From CAZUZS01 sp964624795 (lineage in GTDB: Bacteria > Calditrichota > Calditrichia > RBG-13-44-9): a stretch of 64,000 bases of DNA. Below, piece by piece: positions 35,772-44,424 of this stretch. A program made the position numbers and the translations under genes. Every line of letters begins with the position of its first letter. Position 1 is the first letter of the stretch. The stretch spans positions 5,411-69,410 of the forward strand of contig CAZUZS010000018.1 in NCBI GenBank assembly GCA_964624795.1. Reading direction: 5' to 3'. The notes below the pieces were generated by a model. That model was not told the DNA's origin, did not search any database, and saw only the letters and a list, made by a program, of their open reading frames with translations.

Positions 35772-35831
35772 CTTTTGATCTCCTACATTACTAAGTGATT
35801 CCACTAATTTCATTGATTCGTAAGCTGTTGA

Positions 35832-36401
35832 TTATTTGGAGGAAACATACGATTTGACTTCACCAATAAAAGCATCAAGCGAGAACGGCTTCATGGCATC
35901 TTGCGGACTCACCCTCTTTCCGGTTGCAGGATCAATTACATCCACATTCCGCAGGTCATTAATTACCTGTTCGTTAAATTTTGTGTCGGTAAATATTCTG
36001 AAGCAGCCCAGGGCAAAGGAATGGATTTCATAGACGCCATTGCTCTCCACCAGGAAAAGAAGAACTTCATCGCCTTTTCGAAAATACGGTGTACCGGAAA
36101 TAATATCGCTGGTGTCACCGATCTGCCCTCCTTTTTGCTTAAATACAATTTGGGATTCCCCGGCGCCTTTGATATAGCGACTCACATCCACTGTTACATA
36201 AGTATTGATTGCCCGGTGATTGGCATCTTCCCATTGGGATTCTGTGGAATGAACAACACCTTTAATAATCAGGGTGCTTTCGGTAGTCAATTCTTCCACC
36301 GAAGCTTTCGCAAGCGTCAGGGAAGAACCACGTTGTGCGGTAAACAGTAATAAAACGACCGCAATTATAGCTATTTGTTTGGTCGTGGTTAAGATGTTCA
36401 T
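35832..36401 (-). CDS. Small exported protein of unknown function, partner gene of the metalloprotease
   Basis: A 189-residue protein with a signal peptide (hydrophobic IAIIAVVLLLF, about 10-21). The mature part begins LTLAKASVEELTTESTLIIKG and continues with a predicted beta-rich, OB-like pattern (VDVSRYIKGAGESQIVFKQKGG; GDEVLLFLVE). I have a vague sense of similar exported proteins next to matrixin-like proteases, but I cannot name a family. The start at 36401 follows AAAAGGAGTTACTA. Its stop lies 60 bases before the metalloprotease start, so they are very likely co-transcribed. An inhibitor or folding partner is conceivable but unproven. Confidence 0.75.
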   Translation of the reverse strand: MNILTTTKQIAIIAVVLLLFTAQRGSSLTLAKASVEELTTESTLIIKGVVHSTESQWEDANHRAINTYVTVDVSRYIKGAGESQIVFKQKGGQIGDTSDIISGTPYFRKGDEVLLFLVESNGVYEIHSFALGCFRIFTDTKFNEQVINDLRNVDVIDPATGKRVSPQDAMKPFSLDAFIGEVKSYVSSK

Positions 36402-36771
36402 TAGTAACTCCTTTTTATTGATTGAAGTAAATTCGAAGTCCGAGCAGAGTCGTGTGTAGCACAAATATTTTGTCAAGTTGAGTGACGGTATTGCCCTCTC
36501 AAAATCAGGTTATCACGCTGGAATACACAGTTTGAAATTTCGGAGAGAAAATATGCGTCGATAAATTCATGGTTACCTGTAGAAAGATATCAGCATGAAT
36601 TTCTTAGCAACCGGAAATCGAGCAAGTTCTTGCATCTGGTATTTGGCAACTTTCCATGTTAATCCGAAATATTTCCTCCCCTAGGCATGTGACAAGAAAA
36701 TAAAGAGGCTATCCGCTTTCCAATCCAATTACCGAATAGCCTCTTTTAAAAAATCAGGTAATGAATAAGCG
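36402..36771. other. Intergenic region with promoter and terminator
   Basis: This is the upstream region of the metalloprotease operon (minus strand) and the downstream region of the 1030-residue exported protein gene. It contains the terminator at 36702-36746. No clear -35/-10 pair and no gene were recognised in the remainder. Confidence 0.5.
36702..36746. terminator. Intrinsic terminator, probably for the 1030-residue protein gene
   Basis: The 11-base arms AAAGAGGCTAT (36702-36712) and ATAGCCTCTTT (36736-36746) are perfectly complementary. The outer A/T pairs supply a U-rich 3' side on either strand. It lies 26 bases after the stop at 36772. Confidence 0.8.
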
Positions 36772-39700
36772 CTATTTCATCAACAGCATTTTCTTTACTG
36801 CCTGGAAGCCATTATTTGAGACCATTTTCGTAAAGTAAACACCCGAGGCAGAAGGTATGCCGTGGCCGTCAATCCCATTCCAGACTACCTTGTGGTATCC
36901 CGGTGTAAAAATCCGGTTGGCCAGTACTTTAACCTCCTGTCCCAACGAGTTATAAACTATGATTTTTACCTGTGACCTTTGCGGCACCGCGAAGCCAATT
37001 GTGGTCTGCGGATTAAACGGGTTAGGATAATTCGGCTGCAACTGAAAACTTTGCGGTAACGTGCTCGTTAGTGGGGCATCAATTGCGGTGATGGGGCTGT
37101 TGAGATAATTCAGCACCCGTTCCATGAGCGTCGCCCGCCGACCAAAATCGTTGATGGCCTCATAGCCAAATCCCAAAAACACTGCTTTGGCATTTGTTGC
37201 CGAATTTTCATAGCGAACTGCTGCCGGCGAGACGGTTCCGCCCCCGTAATAGAAAATCGGTGTGGTTGTCGTGGAGTCAACAACCTGGAGCACATCGCTG
37301 GAAGTCTGGTTGTTCGCTCCGCCTGTACTGCTAACTACAAGTATAAGGCCATCTGCAATCACATCTCCAGTAACTCCCCGCACCAGGGTTGTCACCGTAT
37401 TTTGTGCAAAATCAACACCCAGGTAGTCCAACAACAGGCTGCCCTGGTTGGTTTCGGCTATATCCTGCCCCGTGAGAAACAGTTTACCACCAGTGAGCAA
37501 ATGATCTTCCAGTTCCAATCGTTCGTATTCGGTAAGTGGCGTGCTGGAACTGTCACCGGTAAACCAGATAATCGTCCGGCTGGGATATGCATTCCGCACA
37601 GCCGCGGTCGGAACGCCATCTATCTGCGTATCCCACAGGTGGTAGCTCATGTGAATTTGATCGAGAGCTTCGGTAAAATATTGTTGGTAATCCTGTCCCT
37701 GGTCATCATCTACCAGCATAACATCCGCCGGCGACAAAACGACATCATAATTTAGTGGTGTTGTCGACAGCGATATGTTGAGCAAGGTCGTGAAAGGAAA
37801 TGGCGTTCTGGGAAAAACTTCAATATCGTATAAACCGATAATCGTCGGCAATGAGTAAAAGCCATTTGTATCGGTCATTACGGAGGTATATGGACCGGAC
37901 ACGGGATTGCCATGGGCAAAAAGAACGAGTTCGGCAGGAATTCCATTGCCGGTGCTGTCTTTCACCTGTCCTGATATAGTAGAAACAATTTGGGGTTCAA
38001 GGGAAATATCTACAGTGTCCGGCGTCTGGAATGGCAGTGTCAGGCTCACGGTTGTATCGCGGTAACCAAATGTCCTAATATCAAGATTAACATTCGGAGC
38101 AAAAGAAGCGAAACTATAAGCACCACTGGAATCTGTTACTAATGTTCGACCGGTTTCCTGCATTGTAATCTCGGAATAAGGAACCGGATCCCCGGTTGCT
38201 GAACTTCGCACTATTCCTGAAAGCAAATGAGAAAAGGTAGTGGCCGTTACCCAGGTCCCCCAGGTATTGGTAGCCGCTGCATATTCCACGAACGACCAGA
38301 TGGCATTTGTGGTTGGATCTAGCGCAATTCCCATGTAGTCGCCCCATCTGTTTCGAGTACCACTATAGGTAACCACGTAATTCCCCTGACCACCCTTGAT
38401 TGTAACACTGGGAGGCAAGCCGGGAGGATCGGTGTCGCGGCGACCAGTATAATAGGCACCGGCATACTCATCGTCTCCGCTGCGCGAAAAAGCCATTACC
38501 ATATTTTTGTTGGAATCCACCTGAACGGCAGGATAAAGATAGTAGTAACCATTTGCACCAAAGGTGACATCTTCCAGAGCGGTCTGGTTAACGACATCGA
38601 TCCGTACATAACGGGCGTAGGCATAAACATTGCCGGTGCCTCCTGCCACGGCTGTTGCCGACCACAGCGAACCATCCATGTACACGGCGTTACGATATGC
38701 TCTGCGGCCGGAATCGATAAGCGGATTTCCGCCACCCAACTGGTTCCCATCCGGGGGCGATAGCGTTGCTGTAACCGGCACATTGTAAGCCGTAAATGAG
38801 GGGCTGCCTAACGGATCTGTAAGCTTCCAGATTGTTACAAAAGTGCCCGTATAAAAGGGACTATCCACAATGAAATATGTGGCATCGGGCTGTCCAAAAT
38901 GAACTGCTGCGACGGGGGGACCATCCACCCTCTGAGATAAATATTGCGGAACACGCAAATCCCAAAAATCAGTGTAATTTACCGGACCACAGGTATTTGC
39001 GTACAATTGCGATTTGGGGATTATGCGGATTTTACAATAATTGAAGCCCCCGGAAAAAGCAAACATACGGCCGGAGATATAGAATGCATCCTGATCGAGT
39101 CCGATCTTCGGGTAGTCGGCCCAGTTGGAAGTGGTCGTCGATCCGTTTTTATTAGCAGGAAAAGCATAATTGCACCAATCACCCATCGGGTCATCATCAT
39201 CGGATACCGAAACCAGGTAATAAGGTTGATTTGGCAAAGCCTCGCTATCCCATACCATCACCCAGCGTCCAGCATAATGATCATATACAATTTGCGGGTC
39301 GAAAGGATCAGCATTTGCGGCGACATTATTAAACCAGCTATTGGCATCCCGTTGAAACAATTTATTTCCTACTTTATCATAGATGGCAAAGCTGGTATTA
39401 ACCGTCACTATCACGTGGTTTGGTCCGGCTGCCATGTGCGGGTCGGGCGGAATAGAGTTCCCCATCAAAAGGCCCTGAAAGTCTACCATAATCCCCGGTG
39501 CCAGGGGATTGGCAGGCAATGGGGCTTTGGCGCTTCGATCAATAACCACATTGCTGCCTAAAGGGGCAGAAGGTGGTGTATGGTTGAGCGCATCACTCAA
39601 TAACGGCGGATTTTCCTCCTCTTCCCACTCCCGGTTGTAGATCGCCGGCGGGTAAATGGGCATAGGACGTCCCAAGAATGTTCCGGTTGAAACCATTGCT

Positions 39701-39864
39701 CCACTGGCAACGGTGCCGGTGGCCGGTCCCTGATATAACGATTGGGCAAAAACATCCATTCCGGAAAGCATCAGAAAAACTGCAATCACAAACATTATAC
39801 TCAATAAGGAACGGAACGGTTGGATCAATAAATTTGAAAATTTCTCGTAATCAAATTTCATCAT
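36772..39864 (-). CDS. Large secreted multidomain protein with T9SS-type sorting domain
   Basis: A 1030-residue exported protein with a signal peptide (about 17-42, ending VFAQ). The first half (about 85-560) has repeated Trp/Asp-rich strands (DPHMAAGPNHVIVTVN; WVMVWDS; SNWADYPKIGLDQDAFYIS) suggestive of a sialidase-like beta-propeller. Two carboxypeptidase-regulatory-like domains follow (starting LSGIVRSSATGDPVPYSE and ISGQVKDSTGNGIPAEL). The next module opens DVMLVDDDQGQDYQQYFTEAL, closely resembling the one in the metalloprotease. The end is a NYPNPFNPQTTI sorting domain. The start at 39864 is supported by GGAG nine bases upstream. Not recognised as an enzyme; adhesion or glycan binding are possible roles. 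Confidence 0.85.
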   Translation of the reverse strand: MMKFDYEKFSNLLIQPFRSLLSIMFVIAVFLMLSGMDVFAQSLYQGPATGTVASGAMVSTGTFLGRPMPIYPPAIYNREWEEEENPPLLSDALNHTPPSAPLGSNVVIDRSAKAPLPANPLAPGIMVDFQGLLMGNSIPPDPHMAAGPNHVIVTVNTSFAIYDKVGNKLFQRDANSWFNNVAANADPFDPQIVYDHYAGRWVMVWDSEALPNQPYYLVSVSDDDDPMGDWCNYAFPANKNGSTTTSNWADYPKIGLDQDAFYISGRMFAFSGGFNYCKIRIIPKSQLYANTCGPVNYTDFWDLRVPQYLSQRVDGPPVAAVHFGQPDATYFIVDSPFYTGTFVTIWKLTDPLGSPSFTAYNVPVTATLSPPDGNQLGGGNPLIDSGRRAYRNAVYMDGSLWSATAVAGGTGNVYAYARYVRIDVVNQTALEDVTFGANGYYYLYPAVQVDSNKNMVMAFSRSGDDEYAGAYYTGRRDTDPPGLPPSVTIKGGQGNYVVTYSGTRNRWGDYMGIALDPTTNAIWSFVEYAAATNTWGTWVTATTFSHLLSGIVRSSATGDPVPYSEITMQETGRTLVTDSSGAYSFASFAPNVNLDIRTFGYRDTTVSLTLPFQTPDTVDISLEPQIVSTISGQVKDSTGNGIPAELVLFAHGNPVSGPYTSVMTDTNGFYSLPTIIGLYDIEVFPRTPFPFTTLLNISLSTTPLNYDVVLSPADVMLVDDDQGQDYQQYFTEALDQIHMSYHLWDTQIDGVPTAAVRNAYPSRTIIWFTGDSSSTPLTEYERLELEDHLLTGGKLFLTGQDIAETNQGSLLLDYLGVDFAQNTVTTLVRGVTGDVIADGLILVVSSTGGANNQTSSDVLQVVDSTTTTPIFYYGGGTVSPAAVRYENSATNAKAVFLGFGYEAINDFGRRATLMERVLNYLNSPITAIDAPLTSTLPQSFQLQPNYPNPFNPQTTIGFAVPQRSQVKIIVYNSLGQEVKVLANRIFTPGYHKVVWNGIDGHGIPSASGVYFTKMVSNNGFQAVKKMLLMK

Positions 39865-40181
39865 AATACCACTCTCCATTTTTTGTATGACATGATGCAA
39901 AATATAATTTCCGGAAAAACGGATTACCACAAAAAATTGGCAAAAAATAAGGGATAGCAGGCAAATAGAGGATTAAATATCGTCTCCCGACCTTTTAAGC
40001 CGGTAGTGGCCTTTCAATCGTCAATCCATTAAGCCTTTTTTTCCAAATCGAAATGCGACGCTACTGACGGCAGGTCGGAATACTTAATCAAAATGAAATA
40101 TACAAATCCGCATTGCCACAAAAAAGATGGCTGTCCCCGCCGGGAACAGCCATCAGGAGAATTAAAAGATTTTGTACAAAC
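39865..40181. other. Intergenic region
   Basis: There are 317 bases between the start of the 1030-residue exported protein gene and the 3' end of the PorV-like gene. It contains the terminator at 40120-40154 and should contain the promoter of the former gene, which I could not assign. No gene was seen. Confidence 0.5.
40120..40154 (-). terminator. Intrinsic terminator of the TonB receptor/exported protein/PorV operon
   Basis: GATGGCTGT (40126-40134) pairs with ACAGCCATC (40146-40154), extended by a CCC/GGG segment. On the minus strand it is followed by a U-rich tail (TTTTTTG). It lies about 28 bases after the stop at 40182. Confidence 0.85.
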
Positions 40182-41201
40182 TTACATTCCTAATTTTATG
40201 GTAAATACATGATTCGCATCAAAATAATCAGTTAGCTGTCGATATGCATAATCAAGATAAAAATCAAAATTCGAGACAGTATATTTTAGGCCTGCACCAA
40301 CAGATGCACCGAAAATATTATTGTCCTGTTCCTGTGCATTGTAAGTGTAACCACCCCTCAGGAAGAACAGGTCGTTAAAGGCATATTCAATTCCACCGAT
40401 TAATTTGTCCGATGCATCATTGTGGTTAGTAAATGCACCGGTCAGCGAGACTGAATTTTCTTCATTCATGTTAACCCGATAGGAAAGCCCAAATTCAAAA
40501 AGTGACGGAATATCGGATGACAGCGGCACGCCGCGGAAATATCCCTGGTCGGCGCCCGGTGTCGAATTCGGAATGCGAAAAGTGCGTTCCAGGTTTCTGC
40601 CATCGTATTGCATCTTGCTTCCCACATTCTTCATTACCACGCCGAGCCGGAGAAACCTGTTAAATGCATACTGAACACCAAGGTCGATTGCAAAGGCGCT
40701 GGCATTGGTCTGCATGATGCTCTCCGAAATATATTTCCCGGTAATACCGGCAGTGATCCGATCGGTGAGAGCGCGGCTGTAGGAAAGACCGGCAATCACA
40801 AACGCCGGCGAGTAGGTATTTCCCGTGCCATCCGGAAATGTTTCAGTCGTTTCCTCGATCTCCCCGAAATTCAGGCTTTTAATGGACAACCCAAACGCGC
40901 CAAGGGAACGGCCATTAAAAACACCGGCAATGTAATTTACCTTTATGTCGGCGATGTATGTCATGTTGCTAAACATGAACTCGGACTTGGGATAGGCTGC
41001 AATACCGGCGGGATTGTAATAGATTGCCTCAGCTCCGCTGGCGGTACTCACAACTGCCCCACCCAGCGCGATTGAGCGCGCACCAATAGGTATCAATAGT
41101 TGTGAGCCGCTGGTTGTTCCTTGCCTCGATGTATCGCCAGCATAGCTAAAGCTCACTAAAAATATGAGCACGAGGGCTATGAAGAAGATCTTCTTTTTCA
41201 T
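40182..41201 (-). CDS. PorV/PorQ-family outer-membrane beta-barrel protein
   Basis: A 339-residue exported protein. The signal peptide ends near SFSYAG (about residue 21). The mature start has the family signature GSQLLIPIGARSIALGGAVVSTASGAEAIYYNPAGIA. About a dozen amphipathic strands follow, and the chain ends in FTIKLGM. PorV (LptO) is the outer-membrane shuttle that delivers substrates of the type IX secretion system to the attachment complex; PorQ-type relatives are less understood. It is the last gene of the operon TonB receptor, large exported protein, barrel, 46 bases after its neighbour, which suggests that it services that neighbour. The ATG follows AGAGGTACAGACA. Confidence 0.88.
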   Translation of the reverse strand: MKKKIFFIALVLIFLVSFSYAGDTSRQGTTSGSQLLIPIGARSIALGGAVVSTASGAEAIYYNPAGIAAYPKSEFMFSNMTYIADIKVNYIAGVFNGRSLGAFGLSIKSLNFGEIEETTETFPDGTGNTYSPAFVIAGLSYSRALTDRITAGITGKYISESIMQTNASAFAIDLGVQYAFNRFLRLGVVMKNVGSKMQYDGRNLERTFRIPNSTPGADQGYFRGVPLSSDIPSLFEFGLSYRVNMNEENSVSLTGAFTNHNDASDKLIGGIEYAFNDLFFLRGGYTYNAQEQDNNIFGASVGAGLKYTVSNFDFYLDYAYRQLTDYFDANHVFTIKLGM

Positions 41202-41247
41202 TGTCTGTACCTCTTATTCTAAATTTAATTTTGCATTTCACCAATTA

Positions 41248-44200
41248 TTAATACCTGTCAATCCGCTCTTCTCTCTGGATCACAGCAAATTTGAGAGTTT
41301 TTTGGCCAACACCGGGTACCTCGATATGGGCAATATACATACCTGAGGCGACTTTCAATCCGGCTTGGTTTTTCAAATCCCAGTATAATTCATTGGACTG
41401 GTCATTCTTTTCAAGCGTCCGGATAAGGCTGCCTGCCAAATCGAATATTCGAATTGTCGCTTTGTTATCCAGATGAGTGAATTTCAGACGCGGCTGGTCA
41501 TAGCTGGTTTCATATGTGCTGTAGGCAAAGTACGGATTGGGCACCGCTTTAACTTTGTCTAATAGGTCTTTTCTATCATCAATAGTCAAATTTTCAACCA
41601 GACTTCCTGTACCGAAAGTAAACCGATCAAGATTGCTATTAGGATATTTAGGGACAAGCACAAGGCTAAACTTTGCTGACTGAACAAGACTATCGGCTAC
41701 TGGTACTATTCTCATAATAACGTACGCATCTGCCTGGAACAGGGAATCCTGATTTGGCCGTCCAGTATATCCATAGGTAGGATCGTAGTCACTGGTCATA
41801 ATAATGACTTGAGTATTAGTGTTGAAGTTTAGGTCACCGGTGGGTGAGTTCCATGCGATGTTTAACTGACGTTCGTTCGAGGGATCAGAAATATCGTATG
41901 CCCTGACAAAGACATCACGTACGCCACGGAGTATGGTATAATTCCCAATGTATGAAAAGCCTTGTGCAACATTGGTGGTGTCGAAATCAACACGCACAGG
42001 AAAGTATTCATCTTTCCTGATATCGCTCTCAAAACCACTCGGCAGTCTATTAAGTTCATGTTTCACCAAATCGATACTGCGATCATAAACCGCATGTTCT
42101 CCGTAATAGAAAGCTTTCATCCCTTTATCGGGACTCTGTAACCAGACATCGGAAGGTTGATCAGCCACTACAAGTGCAGTATCTAATTCGTCAGAAACCG
42201 TTACAATTTTTGCCGAAATACCATCGAAGATTGGGAAAGTCCAGTCATTGGGAGTTGGTGCCTGGTAAGTCATGCTATCCAATTTTACCACGCCGGTTGT
42301 TTTATCGGTTAATCTCCAAAGATTTCCATCATCGTAAAAATCAACCACATATTCATCGCCAGTCACTTCATTTCTATTCACCACATCAACAAAAACCGAA
42401 CCTTTATATATATCAATAGAATCCGAACCCAAAATAACCTGGTTCGGTAGAGTTCTGTCACCTGTATAAACGGCACCTTCACTCCTGAACGGTTCAAATT
42501 CCGAAGACCTGGTGGTGACACTTATGAAACCAGCCTGGCGGTTAGACTCCAGAAAATCGGCCGGGCCGGATAATATATAGTCATTAGTAGCGGGTGTCGC
42601 TTCATAGGGTACGGCAAAGGTCTGGTTGATGCTGAGCGCAGTAACTGCGAAGTAATATTCCTGGTTTGGTATTAAAGGATTATCATTATTAAAGGCATCG
42701 GTTGTGATATCCAATTTAATAATAGCAGAACCAGGATCCGCAAAACTCGTGGAATCAATATTGTTGTAGCCATCCCATACCTTTTGGATGGTACCATTTG
42801 ACATATGCATGTACAGCGCACCATACTTATCGCCCAGATCATACCTTTTGATTATTTTAGCATTCTCTACGTTATTGACAACATCGCTGGGATTGTTAGA
42901 TTTGAGCTGAAATACTTTAAGCGCTTCAAAAACCTGGCGGTTCAGCAGCTTATCCGTCACATCATACCTTCCGGTGCCATTGGCTTCGAGATTGATGACC
43001 AATTCGATTTTCTGGTCGAAAACACGCGCAGTGACTACAGGTGCAGGAGGTGGACCAGCAATAAAGAAGTTTGCGTTATAAGCGCTTTGTGCCACAACAT
43101 CGGTTTCTTTCAATTTGGCTAAGCTTCCCAGAGCGTCGCTGCCTTGCGCAACCATATAGGCGACAACTACGTCTTGTGTATCGTGCGCAGCAAGCTGGAA
43201 TGGGCCGCAGTTTACCATAAATCGCTTATCTGCCGGATTATCATCCAACCATCCCTCCCCGGTAATGGGATCACCGCTAAAGATATAACGCGGATCGGTG
43301 GTTTCCGTACCGCCATCTCCCCATTCGGACGGTATTAGCGGATTACCAAGTCGATCCAATCCTCCTTCCTGGTAATTGCGTGCCACCTGAGCTACATCGG
43401 GATCACCTATCTTGGCATCACTCTGGATATAAAACATAAAGGAGGTCATCGGCAAATTTTTCTTATCGTACAGCGTATCGATTCCAAAGAATGGACCGCG
43501 GTATAAATATGCCGTATCTCCGGGAGAATCGACGATCGGTCCCTGGAAAAAATCCACACCGTGTGCCGGTGGATTAGGTCCATAATTCGCGTCATCCGCA
43601 TCATTATAAACATAACCCATACTCAAGGTGGTATCACAACCGATTAAATCATCATAGGCATCCCCCAAATCCGGGTCTTCCCACTGAGAAAAGATCAGAT
43701 CCTGGATGTCGTAATCGTTGACATTAATAAAGCGATAGCGGAAGAAGATAACATCGCCCAATGCATCGGCCCGGGCAAATGCCCACGCCTGCTGGTGAAT
43801 CTCGATGCCCAGCGGAAGGGTTCCCAGACGAGGGGTTCGCTGGGTAGAGGATGTTCCATCATTAAGCACTTCCCAGATTACCTTGTCGCCTAACATATCC
43901 GGCTTATCCACGTCCGGATTATAAATGCCGTCACCATCCAGATCCTGAAAATCCGCTCCCAATGCCACGGCATTGGCCCAATCCTTATAGGCATCGCTGC
44001 CAGGGCCGTCTGCAGCTGAGACTACATAGAATTTGGCTTCATCGGCGGTAGGATCCATTTCCCATTTTCCTGGCTGCCATTCTTCGATAAGGGAGGCAGG
44101 AGCCATCCACGAGGCCCGGAGTTCACCATTCACATAACCCGTGCAGGCAAAGCCGCCGGAGAACAGAAAGCTCAGCGTGGTTTGCCCGTTGGGGTACCAG

Positions 44201-44388
44201 CTCTGACCATCTTCGCCCACTGATCCCTGGTTGTTAAGGGGAAGATCGATATTATTGATATTCATGCGAACCACTTCCCCTAAAATACCAGGCTTTTGAA
44301 AACCCAGCTTATTTTCCATATCTCTTGCATAAAGGAATGTAGCCAACAAGGATAGAATAAAACAGGTTAAGAGGATTTTACTTCTCAT
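41248..44388 (-). CDS. Large exported protein with C-terminal T9SS-like domain
   Basis: A 1046-residue protein with a signal peptide ending near LYARD (about residue 22). Little of the body is recognisable. It is rich in aromatic and Asp/Gly loops, with DLDGDGIYNPDVDKPD resembling a calcium-binding dockerin/thrombospondin-3-like loop. A fibronectin-like segment follows near residue 430. The last 90 residues (VPNPYFAYSTYE, then KATIRIFDLAGSLIRTLEKND, then GLKVASGMYIAHIEVPG) form a variant sorting domain that lacks the usual NPFNP and ends with an extra 15 residues. The ATG follows AAAGGTAAAAATT. It lies 36 bases after the TonB receptor gene and before the PorV-like gene. A surface partner of the receptor is a reasonable inference. 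Confidence 0.82.
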   Translation of the reverse strand: MRSKILLTCFILSLLATFLYARDMENKLGFQKPGILGEVVRMNINNIDLPLNNQGSVGEDGQSWYPNGQTTLSFLFSGGFACTGYVNGELRASWMAPASLIEEWQPGKWEMDPTADEAKFYVVSAADGPGSDAYKDWANAVALGADFQDLDGDGIYNPDVDKPDMLGDKVIWEVLNDGTSSTQRTPRLGTLPLGIEIHQQAWAFARADALGDVIFFRYRFINVNDYDIQDLIFSQWEDPDLGDAYDDLIGCDTTLSMGYVYNDADDANYGPNPPAHGVDFFQGPIVDSPGDTAYLYRGPFFGIDTLYDKKNLPMTSFMFYIQSDAKIGDPDVAQVARNYQEGGLDRLGNPLIPSEWGDGGTETTDPRYIFSGDPITGEGWLDDNPADKRFMVNCGPFQLAAHDTQDVVVAYMVAQGSDALGSLAKLKETDVVAQSAYNANFFIAGPPPAPVVTARVFDQKIELVINLEANGTGRYDVTDKLLNRQVFEALKVFQLKSNNPSDVVNNVENAKIIKRYDLGDKYGALYMHMSNGTIQKVWDGYNNIDSTSFADPGSAIIKLDITTDAFNNDNPLIPNQEYYFAVTALSINQTFAVPYEATPATNDYILSGPADFLESNRQAGFISVTTRSSEFEPFRSEGAVYTGDRTLPNQVILGSDSIDIYKGSVFVDVVNRNEVTGDEYVVDFYDDGNLWRLTDKTTGVVKLDSMTYQAPTPNDWTFPIFDGISAKIVTVSDELDTALVVADQPSDVWLQSPDKGMKAFYYGEHAVYDRSIDLVKHELNRLPSGFESDIRKDEYFPVRVDFDTTNVAQGFSYIGNYTILRGVRDVFVRAYDISDPSNERQLNIAWNSPTGDLNFNTNTQVIIMTSDYDPTYGYTGRPNQDSLFQADAYVIMRIVPVADSLVQSAKFSLVLVPKYPNSNLDRFTFGTGSLVENLTIDDRKDLLDKVKAVPNPYFAYSTYETSYDQPRLKFTHLDNKATIRIFDLAGSLIRTLEKNDQSNELYWDLKNQAGLKVASGMYIAHIEVPGVGQKTLKFAVIQREERIDRY

Positions 44389-44424
44389 AATTTTTACCTT
44401 TCAATTTAGAGTCCAACAAAAACC

